Below are positions 23,941 to 36,137 of a stretch of 64,000 nt of DNA, piece by piece (the stretch's first letter is position 1; each line of letters opens with the position of its first letter). A program made the translations under genes and the position numbers. The notes under the pieces were generated by a model, which made no database searches, had not been told where the DNA came from, and saw only the letters and a program-made list of their open reading frames with translations. Origin of the DNA: Paragyromitra xinjiangensis (lineage: Eukaryota; Ascomycota; Pezizomycetes; Pezizales; Discinaceae); NCBI GenBank assembly GCA_038503065.1, contig JBCAMK010000010.1:1488001-1552000 (forward strand), in the 5' to 3' direction.

Positions 23941-26499
23941 ATGCTTCGAACTGCTGCCGTCCGAGCTTCTTTCAGAGCTGCCCGCCCTCAGCATGCCAGC
24001 AAGAGCTTTTTCTCTACCACATCTGCCCCTGCTGCCCTCTCACCCTATTCCAGAGCAAACGGTGTATCACGAAACAAATCCACAGAAGTCTCCAGGAATC
24101 AATCCACAGCTGCTGCCACCGCGTAAGTTGCCTTGCATTGACTGTCTCTCAATTGCTATTATTATTATTATCATCGCTATTTTCCCTATACCCCACAATT
24201 GTTGCAATTTCGTTACGAATTTTTCTTCCCCTGCAAGGCATTCTGACTCATCGGTCACGGACCTGCAGAAATCGGCCCGTGCCGTCTCCAGCCTTCAACC
24301 AAGATCCTCCGACCATTGCTACACCCGCAGCCCATGACTTGCATCCTCTACAACCCAAAAATGGGCCCAAGATGGATGATTCGTAAGTTCGCTCCTGTCG
24401 TGGCCAATTGCGACTTTGTCTGACTTGGGTCAATGCAGCTTCGTGGGCATGTCTGGAGGCGAGATATTCCACGAGATGATGCTTCGACACGATGTCAAGC
24501 ATATTTGTATGTGAAACCAAGCTTTCTGCAGATCTTTACAGCAATTGTGGTTCATTCAGAAACTTACTTTTAGCCGTAACCTGTAGTTGGATATGCCGGA
24601 GGTGCCATTCTTCCGGTGTTTGATGCCATCTACAAGTCCAAGCACTTTGATTTTATTCTCCCACGCCATGAACAAGGCGCTGGCCATATGGCTGAAGGTT
24701 ACGCACGGGCCTCTGGCAAACCAGGTGTCGTGCTCGTGACTTCCGGACCTGGGGCAACCAACGTGGTTACACCGATGCAGGACGCTCTCTGCGACGGCAC
24801 CCCCCTCGTTGTTTTTTGTGGCCAGGTTCCTACCTCCGCAATCGGCACAGATGCCTTCCAAGAAGCCGATGTCATCGGCATCTCTCGGGCCTGCACAAAA
24901 TGGAACGTGATGGTCAGGAACGTCGCAGAACTCCCTCGACGGATCAACGAGGCTTTCGAAATTGCGACATCGGGTCGTCCCGGACCTGTCCTTGTGGATC
25001 TGCCAAAGGATGTGACTGCTGGCATTCTACGGAGAGCTATTCCGGTGCATTCTGACTTACCCGGGCATCCTTCTGCTGCCTCGATTGCTGCCAAGATAGC
25101 TAGCAAAAATCGCCTGGACGCCTCGATCCAGAGGGTTGCCCACCTTGTGAATATTGCCAAGAAGCCAATAATCTACGCTGGCCAGGGCGTGATCGAGAGG
25201 CCCGAGGGACCGGAATTGCTGAAACAGTTTGCAGAAAAGGCACAGATTCCTGTTACCACAACCCTGCAGGGGCTGGGAGGTTTCGATGAACTTGACCCGA
25301 AGAGTCTGCATATGTTGGGTATGCACGGATCTGCGTATGCAAACTTGTCAATGCAAGAAGCGGATTTGATCATTGCCCTGGGTGCGAGATTTGACGATCG
25401 TGTGACTGGTAACGTCGCAAGTAAGTCTCCTTAAAAATCCGGGGTGCTGGCCTGCGCTGCCGACCCAACCAAAAGCTTGAATCGAGGTTTAACATTGGGA
25501 TTTTTAGAATTCGCGCCAAATGCTAGGATCGCTGCTTCTGAAGGTCGTGGCGGTATCGTCCATTTCGAGATCCTACCCAAGAATATCAACAAGGTCGTCC
25601 AGGCTACCGAAGCTGTCGAGGGTGACGTTGCCGAGAACCTTGCCCTTCTCTTACCCCACATCAAAGAAATCGCCGAGCGTCCTGAATGGTTCTCTCAGAT
25701 CAATGACTGGAAGAAACGCTTCCCCTTCGATTTCGAGAGGGAAACCCCTGGTTCCATGATTAAGCCGCAGACCGTCATCGAAGAACTTAGCAAACAGACT
25801 GAGAACATGAAGGAAAAAACCATTATCACAACTGGTGTGGGCCAGCACCAGATGTGGGCTGCTCAGCACTTCCGATGGAGACACCCGCGTACTATGATTA
25901 CTTCCGGTGGTCTGGGGACGATGGGATACGGCCTTCCTGCTGCGATTGGTGCCAAGGTCGCGATGCCCGACTCTCTTGTCGTTGATATCGATGGTGACGC
26001 TAGCTTCAACATGACCCTTACCGAGCTCTCGACTGCTGTACAGTTCAATATTGGTGTCAAGATCATTGTGCTGAACAACGAAGAACAAGGGATGGTTACA
26101 CAATGGCAGAGCTTGTTCTACGAGGATCGTTTCTCATGGACGCATCAGCAAAACCCGGATTTTATGAAGCTAGCTGATGCTATGGGCCTTAAGGGCAGAC
26201 GGGTGAGCAAGGTGGAGGAAGTACCTGATGCGATCACGGAGTTGCTCGCGCACGACGGACCGATGCTTTTGGAGGTTGTTGTTGATGTATGTTTCCATCC
26301 CATCTCCTCTAGACCAGTAATTTTTGAAACCAGAAACTAACACCTACCACAGAAGAAGGTGCCTGTGCTACCAATGGTACCCGCCGGCAAAGCCCTGCAT
26401 GAGTTCCTGGTGTACGACCCGGATAAGGATAAGATGCGTAAAGCTGCGCTGAAGGCCAGGTACCCGGATGCCAAGTACAGCGGTCACAAATTAGAATGA
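23941..26499 (+). CDS. ILV2: Acetolactate synthase, catalytic subunit (mitochondrial)
   Basis: Six exons: 23941-24122, 24269-24382, 24439-24506, 24587-25420, 25508-26286 and 26353-26499, giving 707 aa. It catalyses the first common step of valine/isoleucine synthesis, condensing pyruvate with pyruvate or 2-oxobutyrate with ThDP, Mg2+ and FAD. Residues 1-60 are a basic, Ser/Ala-rich mitochondrial presequence (MLRTAAVRASFRAARPQ). The catalytic Glu is E150 in LPRHEQGAGHMAEGYARASG. The ThDP/Mg motif IDGDASFN...NNEEQGMVTQWQ is present near the C-terminal third. In exon 2 the acceptor at 24268 gives the conserved RPVPSPAF; an earlier AG (24239) would break the frame. The usual GYPGG before the active Glu reads GYAGG here (Ala125). 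Divergent from ERD2. Confidence 0.97.
24244..24250 (+). promoter_or_regulatory. Candidate Gcn4/CpcA site (TGACTCA) in ILV2 intron 1
   Basis: A perfect palindromic TGACTCA lies inside the first ILV2 intron. This is the binding site of the fungal general amino acid control activator (Gcn4/Cpc1/CpcA), which is known to regulate ILV genes. I noticed no perfect copy in the 1.4-kb upstream region. A 7-bp site can occur by chance. Confidence 0.3.
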
Positions 26500-29400
26500 G
26501 CTACGCAAGGAAATACTTTGTAAATGACTTTTGTTTGGGTGGCTTTATATCCTGCTTCGGTTCAGGGACATCAAAAAAGATCTCTTATTTCTTTACCAAA
26601 AATTTCATTATTATGGTTTAGGTTTGTTTTTTTGGTGAGGGAGCGGAAAAATATTTTCTTTTGTGATTTCATTGCTTAGGGTGTTTTTTTTTGAATTCGT
26701 TTGGTTTTGTATTTAAGGGATTTACGAATTTTTTGTGGGGGTACTTAAAAGTTACGATGCGTAGGTTATACTCGCTCAGTCTACATTCCATTCTCCAAGT
26801 TACTCCCCCCGGCTCTTCTAACTTGGTCTTGTGCTCAGCATGTGAAATATGTCTCCAAGCGCAGCCTTACTTGTTAGTCTTTTTGGTAATCGGCGCGGCG
26901 CCCTTATTTTCAGACCATTATCATGCTGCATCACTCGTGTGAGACTGAAACCGGGAAGCATATGTACGTGCTCGGTTCAGGGGTGCGAAGATGGTACATG
27001 TCTCATAAAACTTGGAGTAAAGCGGATAACCCCGTAGTTCCAATTTTATGCCCCAACCCGAGTGGAGTTTTACTTCCGCACCAGTGAAAATCACTCGTTT
27101 TCTGCGGTCAGAGAGCGGATGTGTTAGTCTTAGAAGAGGCCGTGACAAGATACGAATCGGGCTGTTGTGGCGAGTGCCACGTGCGGTAAAATAATATATA
27201 TATATATAAAAAAAGTTGAGCCTCAAAACTCTAATCGATCGGCCAAAGTTGTACTTAAAACTTATAGAAGTCGGAAGATATGTATGACTATTTTTCCAGA
27301 GGAATTGAAGATGAAAGTAAAAGCGCTAAGTTATTACTACGAGATCCGACTAGCTCTTGGTTCTTTTTCGTATTGTTTCTGCGAGATGGTAAACTGGACT
27401 TTTCTGGAGTATTCCGGTGGCACGTAGTATCATTGAGATAATGATATGGACCAATGTACCTTCTTTAGCCGGTCTGTTATGGTGTCCTAGATCAACTTTT
27501 TTTTTTTTCCTCTCCTTCTCAGATGTCGTCTGGTTAAGACTCATCGTCAATAGGACTGCTGCTAATAATACCCTAAATAATCGTCTCAGAGGTGGGGTAG
27601 GAAGTGTCGGAAGCTAGGCTCGGGATGTCATAACACAATGTTGGCAAGATTTGGCGGGATCTGTAGGCTTAAGGAGAAATTGATGCAGCCCTCGGTCATT
27701 GTAGCTGAAGGATGATATTTGGTGACGCTCATAAAATCTAGCCCTTACATTGCGAGTTCAACGACTACTGCCGGGTTGGGGGAAAAAAAAAGTACGCGAT
27801 TTCTATGCTGAATGACGCGGGTAATAATAGTTAAGAGGGAATTTGTATATTTCCGAGTGAATTTCGTGATGACTAGCTGAGATAATTTGAATTGTTGTTC
27901 TGGCTCGATATGAAGAGGCTTGCCGACGTCACCGAGTAAAGCCTGATGACGGTGAATGTATTCTCGTGGAATAAAAGAAAAGATCTGTTGGAGAGAGGCG
28001 GAGGCGGCGAGCGTGACGTGGCCGTTTAACCTCTCAAAGCCCGATCAATCGGTCCGATCAGTGAATTTGTCGATAAGAGTTGAGGTGGCCATTTCGATGG
28101 CCAATTTTTTCACCTCTCCGCTGGCCTCGCATGCCCGCTACTACTCGACACCATATCTTGGGCTTTCTTGCTGATGTTTATGTTGATGCCTTAATCCCGG
28201 AGTTTGGAGGGTCTTGTGGGGGGAGGTTTGATGGATTTCTTATCGCTCTCACGAATCTCTTGATTCTGAACGAATGGGAAGATGGGTTAGGTTCAGAGGT
28301 TTTTGGCTTGCATAAGTTTGGATCTCATGCGGTTCCCTTTGTTTGATTACGAGTGGCATTCGCAGTGACCAATGACCATGCATAAATTCACGACACCTAT
28401 CAGCTTCGCTGCTGGACTCCCACAAATCGACAATATATGATTGATGCAAATTTTCTTGCTCAGAAATTGGCAGCATACAATTTTGGTCACCGCTTTGACC
28501 GAAAACTTCTTTCAGTACAATTAGAACGCTTAATCATAGATTGTCACTCGTGTTCTACCTTGTAGCCACTAGATCCTAGAGGTACTGTTTCCTGGTAAGT
28601 CTTTTCTTTGCTTTCCAGAACCGACCAAATCTGCGAGGAAGCTGGGGGTGTGGTGAACTATTTCGGAATCTCCGCGCATATTATGGAAATAGGTCAACCC
28701 CTCACCCAGGGAAATCTTCTCCGAGCGATTCGATTTGGATTGTATTCTTGCGTTGCTCTAAAGACCGTACCCATACCTACCTAGGTCCTGTTGGCCATTG
28801 GCTATTTTGCCAAGACCTGCCTACATACTTTCAACGATAGCAGTTTCACCACCGCCAGGAGAACAAGCCTCGCGCCGTAGGAGCTATGCCCTATCCAACT
28901 TATTTGGGAAGTAGCAGAGCACTTACAAGAGAGGCATGGAGGTGTTTGTAGGTGTTGCAATAGTTTCTCGCTCGTAGCCGTTCACTGTCGACGGTTTATT
29001 GAAATTAGAGTGATTTCCTGCGCCAGCTTTCACCCTATTGCTCCATCCATACATTCTCTTGGATTCAGGCATGAGCTCTGGAAATCTGCGAAGGTGGTCA
29101 CTAATATTGCCAAAACTCGACGCGGGGCATGATCTGGACCGCTTGGCCAGAAGAGGGGAACGCATAGATTATAACCCCCCTCCCCAATGCGCCTCTAGTT
29201 GCAGCTACTAGGGGAGTTACGAAAGAGATATGAATCAGGGCACCGAATTGCCCTCGATCAACTTATTTTTGTCCAATGGTATCGCGGGCAACGTACCGGA
29301 GAGACGAATATGGGTCTGACATTGCACCTTATAGCAGGAAACTCCGAAATCCCAAGGTTTGCTTGGGACGACGTCTCAACACTTTAGCTTCAGTTTTTCG

Positions 29401-29979
29401 GGTAGCTTAGCGATGCATCGGACAAAATTTTTGGATGCTTCACGAGCACCTGCTGTCAGTGGGTGATTAGCTGAACCAAGTATTACTGATACATACTACT
29501 TTTAATACCAACGAGTCTTTGAAGCAGTGGTGGGTGTAGCAAAATCGAAGGAACTGGCGGTTCTCGAGTGTAGTAGATTCTCAAAACCGTATCGGAAGAA
29601 TGATGTAGGAGATAATACACTAGAGTGGAAGGCAGAACCAACGACGAAGTTCACGAGAAACCAGGCACCTCTTGAATCTCCACACCCGTGAGCACCGTCT
29701 TCAGGTCTCACCTACCTCATTCCAAGGTGTTTACCTCGCATAGCCGCGATATCCCCATGGCTTCGTCGTTGGGGATTGCAAGAGATCTCTATCATCAGTC
29801 GGTAGCGTAAAACTCACACACCATCGGGTTCCCTTTCTACTACCGATATGCAGCTATTATAAGATGGTAGAATGCGTAAGGAAGCTAGTCTGTTTTTGAG
29901 AAATCAGTTCGATGCTTGGCTAAGATAACCAATAGAACCATACTAGAAACCGTAGTTGCCTAGGCGCCGCACCCGATAT
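26500..29979. other. Gene-free region downstream of ILV2
   Basis: A T-rich 3' flank of ILV2 is followed by about 3 kb with no supportable gene. An (AT)n microsatellite sits at about 27194-27208. Short open frames lack coding features. Confidence 0.4.
27194..27208. repeat. (AT)n microsatellite
   Basis: An uninterrupted AT run in the intergenic region downstream of ILV2. Confidence 0.8.
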
Positions 29980-30583
29980 CCTACTAGCTCGCAGATTTGA
30001 GCTTCTTGGGCTCGACCCATGATGTGAGGGTGAGATCAAGCTCCAGGAAGATGATGAACAAACCTGAGCTTGAGGGGTTGAGGTGCAGATACCAGTACGA
30101 TGTGCTAGTGATCGTACTAGATTGGGGGGCGAGTACAAGTCTGCTAGTGATAACCATGAAGTCGATGGAGATACAGCAGACTACTTTGGAGCCAAGGCCG
30201 TAATATTTCATACAGGCATCGCTGGGATGGTTCGCTAGCAATAGAGATTGTTAGAGTGAATAAGGTAGCAGAGTAAAAATAGAGTGTCAAGGAGGAGGTT
30301 CAACTAAACAGCATTCATATTAGAGAATGACTTCCAGGAGATGGCTCGACCTTGAACCGCAATACGTCCTCCATATCCGTATCGCCTGTATCTAACTCGT
30401 CGACATCCATTTTTCTGGAGTGGTTGGGTATGGCCTATTACGTTAGTCTGCGGCGAGGATTCTCGAGACCTTGGGCGGTCAGATTTGACCCGTGACGATA
30501 GATAGGAAGCGGGGGTTTGAGATGCCGTAACCAAACAAGCTATGGGCTTGGAGGGTACTTTACCGAAACTTCGGCATATTCAT
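29980..30583 (-). pseudogene. Possible small or decayed gene
   Basis: On the minus strand, ATG at 30583 opens MNMPKFR. A good donor (GTAAAG at 30563), a CTAAC branch and a CCAG acceptor (30415) then join to an acidic stretch, MDVDELDTGDTDMEDVL, FKVEPSPGSHS. A stop follows unless a further weak donor is used. A third open segment at 30241-29984 (start region NHPSDACMKYYGLGSK) follows a TTGCTAG acceptor. The joins are plausible but incomplete. This could be a short real gene, a decayed gene or chance. Confidence 0.2.
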
Positions 30584-31515
30584 ATGATTTACTTATCATT
30601 CATAATATATCACTCGGTACCACATATATATCTTGTTGAAGGTATAAACCTCCTAATATGCTACTCTACTACTATCTAAGGTTATCTTGTATTTGGTGTT
30701 TTAGATTCTTCGTCGACCCCCACCATTTGGCGAACATCCAGGCCATGCGGGGGCTGCTCCAGGCTGAATGATGGCATTGTCTCCGAACAGAAGCCTACAT
30801 ACAGTTTCACCTGGGTAGGTTATTTGCTTTATTGTGTAAACGGTATGGAGGGAGAAGAGCAATGTAAATCATATGTAGGCTAGGCTACATATAACTGCAA
30901 AGAAGGTATGAAAGTATAGGTGGACAGCTGGGTTCTTTCTATAAAAGACCAATATACATTTGTAAATAAGAGGTTTACTTGCTTATAAATAAAGTTTGGT
31001 TTTGGGGTAAGAATGATCTTCGAGCCTAGCCAAAAATTTCTACTGAATCTACCCGACCTTATTGCACACAACTGGTTGTGTTGGAGTGTTTTGGTGGTTG
31101 CTATGCAAATGGCTGCCTTGAAGCCGGGCTTTATTTATAAGCGGGTGGAGGGCTTCTGCCAAATAGTTACATGTAGTCTTTCTCCCATTGTAAATCTCCC
31201 ACTATAAGGCTGAAGGGCGTGCATTATTGATGAAGGATCTAGATCTTGCCCAGAAGGAGGGGAATCTCAGGATTAGTCACCATCTTTATTTGTGGCAAAC
31301 TTGGTATTCACAATCAATGATTTCTGGCACAAGGCATGTCACTCGCTAGTGACCACCTATGATCAATGACTACTCGTGAAAATCGCAGACATCAACGCGA
31401 AAAATCATTCACCCAAAAGCATCAACCTAGGTGGTACCATAAATAATTGCGCCTCTCTGCAGCTGTAAATATTAATATTAAGTAGATACCCAAAACCAAA
31501 GATATGCAAAAGGGT
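30584..31515. other. Intergenic, AT-rich
   Basis: No gene is seen. A short palindrome (TATGTAG...CTACATA) lies near 30873-30892. Confidence 0.4.
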
Positions 31516-32674
31516 TCAACACCCCGAGTAATAAGAAGGTGATTTTCTACAGATACAAACAGAATCATCATGTTTCGCCCCCGAAACTAATAGGTAATCG
31601 AAAACACAAAGCGCAAGATATAGTACAGAACCCAGTAGCATAACAGCTAGTGTTAAAGGAACTATGCGAGGATCAGGTTTATAGACGAATATGGCTGTAC
31701 AGATCGATGTGGAAAGCGTACAAACCGCAACCCCGATGTGGCCGCAGGCGACTATTCTTTTTAATCTTACACGCTTCTTTCTATCCATTATCGTTTTATG
31801 ATCGCTTTCGTGTTGCTGGGTTTGCACACTGCCACCTGGTGTGGTGGGTTCTTCGGAGAGTTTGGTGTGCTGTTTCGAGTAGGTGTTAGTAAATATCTAT
31901 AGCTTCGAGTAATAAAAGATGATATTAACGAGGTAGATGGACTTGTGTGCATACCTCAACTTCACTTTTATAATGTTCAAGATCTACAGATATGAATTGT
32001 AGTTTCAGATTTTGTGGTAGCATTGAGGATGCCGCGTAAACGGCGGATATATAAAACGCCGCCAGTGAATTGCTTGACTGCTCGTTACTATTGGCCACAA
32101 GATGGTAAATGAGATAGAGAACCTACAAATTAAATGCTATAAACAGCTGGATCCGAAGGCGCAAGTCAAAAAATACGGAGTTTAATAGAGCCTAGAAAAC
32201 TTAGTAAATGAAACTCCAGCCTGGGCCGGAGGGGACGAGATTTACCAAAACAACCCGCAAGGGGTTACTTGTAATTCGCGGGAGGATCACACCCAAGTCC
32301 GGGAAGATGGAAGATTCCGAAATTTTGAAGGTGGTAAGATGGTAGTTTAATGTATTGGTGTATATGGCGGACTGAACGGGTGTTTGATAAAAGCCAAGTT
32401 CAAAAAGTGCAACAGAGCTGAGCAAACAATAACAACGGTAGAACGGCGGTTTAAAAAGTAGATGGAGAAATCCAAATATGAGGGAGGTAAGGAGAGAAAA
32501 AGCTCGAGTTTGACGGAGCAAGTGAGACAGAAAGCTCCCAAAAACCCTGATAAGGCCGGGGATCGTGCTCGGTCCCTCGGACCAGTAGACATTTCGGTAA
32601 TCGCCTCCCACCAGCCTGGTCTTGTTTGGACGCGGCTCCAGAACGAAATCTCGGGAAGTGTTATCGATTGGCAT
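31516..32674 (-). CDS. Unrecognised multi-pass membrane protein
   Basis: Three exons on the minus strand: 32674-32246, 32122-31955 and 31869-31516, giving 316 aa. Both introns are phase 0, with consensus donors GTAAAT and GTATGC; the second has TACTAAC before the CAG acceptor. The codon-level sequence reads like a real protein: a soluble N-terminus of about 55 residues starting MPIDNTSRDFVLEPRP, hydrophobic segments near 59-76, 82-96, 140-152, 162-178, 236-262 and 268-293, a hydrophilic loop at about 185-235, and a Cys-containing tail (CICRKSPSYYSGC). No family is recognised. The pyrimidine-rich DNA for residues 45-100 could be an extra intron left in the model. It stands alone, with 5 kb of empty sequence on one side and 1.3 kb on the other. 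Confidence 0.6.
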
Positions 32675-34005
32675 AGTTACCTTACTTGTTGCGATAGCAG
32701 GGCTGAAATTCAACCACCAGATCGCTACTAACGGAGATTTGTTGATCCATGCGGGAAGCTGCGCCCTCTCTTGGCAACCCCCCCAAATCTAAGCCTAGAT
32801 CTCAATTACCTGTAGGCATTAGAGCACGTAGTACCCCTAGTTACCGTGAGAAGCAGGAAAGTGGTGTCTTTTTTTAGGAGTCGCCGTCTCCATACCCTGA
32901 GAAGTTAAGGTTAAGACGCAAGTGACACCCTGGGAGATAGTCTGCACGGTCAACATTCACCATCAGCTCTTCAGCGCCCACCGGCACTTTTCAAGTGTAC
33001 GCGTAATGTTCTCGGTGTTACGGATCGATGCAATGGACCCGCCAGATACCTTAGCGGTTCAAACATATACCCGTTTGACATTCACCGCACCCCCACAGCA
33101 CAGTGCACCAAAAATCGGGCCATAGGAGAAAGATACGTATACTCCTCGTCATGGATATAATTATCACATATGGCTCAATGCCAACGGGAGCGGGAAATCG
33201 AATCTGCAGCCATTTGTCACTACTTCCCTGTTCGCCAACGCTGGCTGTGCTACTCAATCACCATTGCCAGATCCAAATGACCGCCTAGTCTAGTTCGAGA
33301 GTCTCATATACGGCTAGCCCATAATGTCTGACTCGTCTTCGTGGACAACGTTAAGACAGCACATCAGACCAGCATAAATTACTTGCATGTCATCGAGCAG
33401 TGTAACAGATGCGAATTGTGGGGATATACGGCTGCACTCCAGCTTGACAGTTAAACCCGAGGAAGGCGCACGGCCATTGGCATACAGATTTAGGATTAAA
33501 GTTTTCCGATTTCTATCTCTGTGCCAGAGTAGATTCCTATCAACACCGAGAGTTCGGCCTAGGTATGTAGAACGTGCACGTGGGGGCACTAGGAGTGTAG
33601 TGTCTCATATTTCATCTCGAGGTTTTCAACAAAAACACTTGTTTTTTTTTCAAGCGCCGTGATTGTTTCTCTAAGACCTATTTGGCCGCGAGTGATAGTA
33701 CATGAAACGGATTATCCCCTGCAGAAAGCCAACGGAAAAAAAGCAAACAAACCCCTGACATATGCAAGGGGTAAAATAACGTGTAAAAACTACAACGAAA
33801 TAAACCGCCATGTCCAAATTCAAATTGTCATCAAAACTCCATACCTATCCTATGATACACGTATACAGTAATAGTAAATGGATAACACTCCATTAATTTT
33901 TCTTGCAGTCTAGGGGGCGTAAAGGAAACGGGACCGAATCGTCACAATGTACTAAAAATCAGATTTTTAACCTACCATCCATCTTGCCTAAATTTTGGCA
34001 AGATA
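32675..34005. other. Intergenic between the membrane gene and SSL1
   Basis: No supportable coding region. It includes the upstream region of the minus-strand membrane gene and the 3' flank of SSL1. Confidence 0.45.
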
Positions 34006-35739
34006 CTAATCAATGTCCATTGGATCCGTCGCAGAAGCGCCAGATGAAGGAGCACCATTTACAACCTTCACCCTTTTTACCATATTTGGGCTAGGGCCGT
34101 TTGGTTTCTCGCCTGCCGGTGCGGACGACTGACAAGATGGACAATTGTACAGTGTTTCGTGGCAGAACACGTCACAATCTATACAGAAATGCTTGTGGCA
34201 ATTTGTGCATGCATATCGGGATGATACCGAAGTTCCATTAGAGGTTTTCGCTGGCGCTTTTAACTCTTCTGGGTCTGACGGGATTGGTGGGAAGGGGATT
34301 TGACAAGCGTAGCAGTTCGTGGATTTTGCTGCTCTGGTAGGAATAGTCAGTATATAGGAGCTTACATTTCTTCCTGGATAGTAAAGCAACTGCGTACTCT
34401 GACCAAGGGACTTCCACCCAGTTACGGAGAGGGAAGAGATGGTGGTAAGACCGGGCGAGATGGGTCGAAAGAATCAACGTCAGTCCGCAAGCAGGGCACT
34501 CTATCGGCAATGCGCAGACTTTAGTGGAACACCGGGAACACAGATACCCGCCTTTTGTTAGTTTGGAATGACTGGTGGGACATTAGCGCAATTTCTCCAA
34601 AGTCGTAGGTGGAATATCTTGAGAGTCGGACCATGCACATAAGGACGGTGATTTCTCCACAATTCGCGAAGGGAATCCCATCATAAGTAAGCTCGACGCA
34701 CTCATCTTTGCTGACCGTGTTACCGGGGGTGTTGTTGTATCTATCAATAATTCACGGAAATGCTTGTCGTCCATAGCGACACCGTATGTAGCTTAATGAT
34801 GTTAGTATCCGATTTTTCGTAATATTTTGAGGGCGACAAACATTCATCACCGCCGTTCGTCTTTCTGCAGATCTCACGGCATACGGCGACTTGCGCAGAT
34901 AATCCTACGACGCTGACCCGGATCTTGTCTTCTACGAGATGGTCGATGGTCTGATGAATATCTCCGGGATCCGACGAGAGCAGAGCTCCATACACGATAA
35001 CCACTTCTCTGGTACCATGCGATGGAGCATGGCTAAAATGTGTCCAAAATCAACTCTCAGCATTTCCATTCCGTCATACAAGAAAAACGCCCTATGAAAA
35101 AGAAGAGGAACCGGGAGTTCTGACAACAACGCAGCCCTTGACATCTCCAACGCATTCTGCAATGACGGTGCCCCCTTCGGATCGTCCAATCTAAGCTTCT
35201 CGATAGCTTCGATATGGTCATTTGGGTTCCCGCTCATATCACTGACCCTTATAGCCAGCCCATCGCGCATTCCTAGCACCCCAAGCTGTGATATCGGATT
35301 CTGCTCAAAGTACTCTCTCACGTAGTCGCACGCGTACCGGATCGAAAGCAATTGTCGTGTAGGCCTGAAATCCTTCTCTGCCATCGCCATCGAAAGATCT
35401 AACACAAGCATAACATGTCTGATTATCCCTCGCTGGAGGGGCGTTGTGTCTTTCAGCAACCTTTCAACCGTCAGCACTTGCACCGTTCGTTTGATATCGT
35501 ATGGCTACGCCGAACCGCTTTCTTTTCCCCGCGTCCAGTAGCCCTGCTACGTCGAGACTCCCATCCGCTCCTTCCACCACATTATCCCAACTCCTTTTGA
35601 TATCTTCCCATGCTTCCTTCTTCTGGGCTTTTTTCCCCTTGGACTGCTGTCGGGATCCTTTCCGGCCTCCTCTGCTGACTATGTGGGCGCCGGCATCTTC
35701 ACCAGAGGAGTTGACGTAGTCCTCATCCGAATCGGCCAT
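34006..35739 (-). CDS. SSL1: TFIIH core subunit Ssl1/p44
   Basis: Six exons on the minus strand: 35739-35516, 35460-35125, 35032-34842, 34791-34632, 34571-34366 and 34328-34006, giving 479 aa. Ssl1 is a structural and ubiquitin-ligase-like subunit of the TFIIH core that stimulates the Rad3/XPD helicase in transcription and excision repair. Visible landmarks are the acidic/basic N-terminus, the von Willebrand A domain ([59 protein letters not shown]), [12 protein letters not shown], a first zinc module ([39 protein letters not shown]) and a C-terminal C4C4 RING-like domain ([28 protein letters not shown]). The final intron is only 37 nt, and intron 4 has an atypical GTCCGA donor. It is divergent from RPS21. 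Confidence 0.96.
34329..34365 (-). other. 37-nt intron in SSL1
   Basis: On the minus strand this segment starts GTAAGCTCC, has CTGAC as a possible branch site and ends GAGCAG. Removing it restores the continuous Ssl1 sequence [19 protein letters not shown]. Retaining it shifts the frame, because 37 is not a multiple of three. It is well below the other introns here (49 nt and up). Confidence 0.75.
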
Positions 35740-36137
35740 GTCGAGTAATGGCAGTATGTCCGGACAGGAAGACGCGGAGAGCTAGGAGCTCTTTGTCGAG
35801 GTCGCAATCCTAACTCGATTACGTAAACAAAGGAGCCTTGCCGGACGCGAAACGGCGAAACGTTTTTCCGGCTGACTAAAGAGAGTCTACAGAGAGCAGT
35901 CCCAGCCCTGCCCTACAGTGCTTGCCCCACAACCACAGAACTGAATCTGACAAGCAACTGCAACTACACACGAAGGTACCCCAAACGCAGAACTATCCCA
36001 ACGCCAAATCGTCCCAGCGCCCCACTGTAAGTTGCTCCATATCTACGGCTTCGGCAATTCGCGAATCTACGAGCAGCTAATTCGGTGGTTTTTCAGTCAC
36101 TTTCTCAACTTCAAATACCCCAAAACCAGCCTTCAAA
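35740..36137. promoter_or_regulatory. Bidirectional SSL1 / RPS21 promoter
   Basis: Only 398 bp separate the divergent start codons of SSL1 (minus) and RPS21 (plus), so the two genes must share or interleave their promoters and 5' UTRs. The last 50 bp before the RPS21 ATG are C/A-rich without G. No TATA box is obvious. Confidence 0.6.

Noticed and set aside
24240..24268. Acceptor at 24239 for ILV2 exon 2
   Set aside because: It puts exon 2 out of frame with RPVPSPAF and leads to a stop. The acceptor at 24268 gives the conserved sequence.
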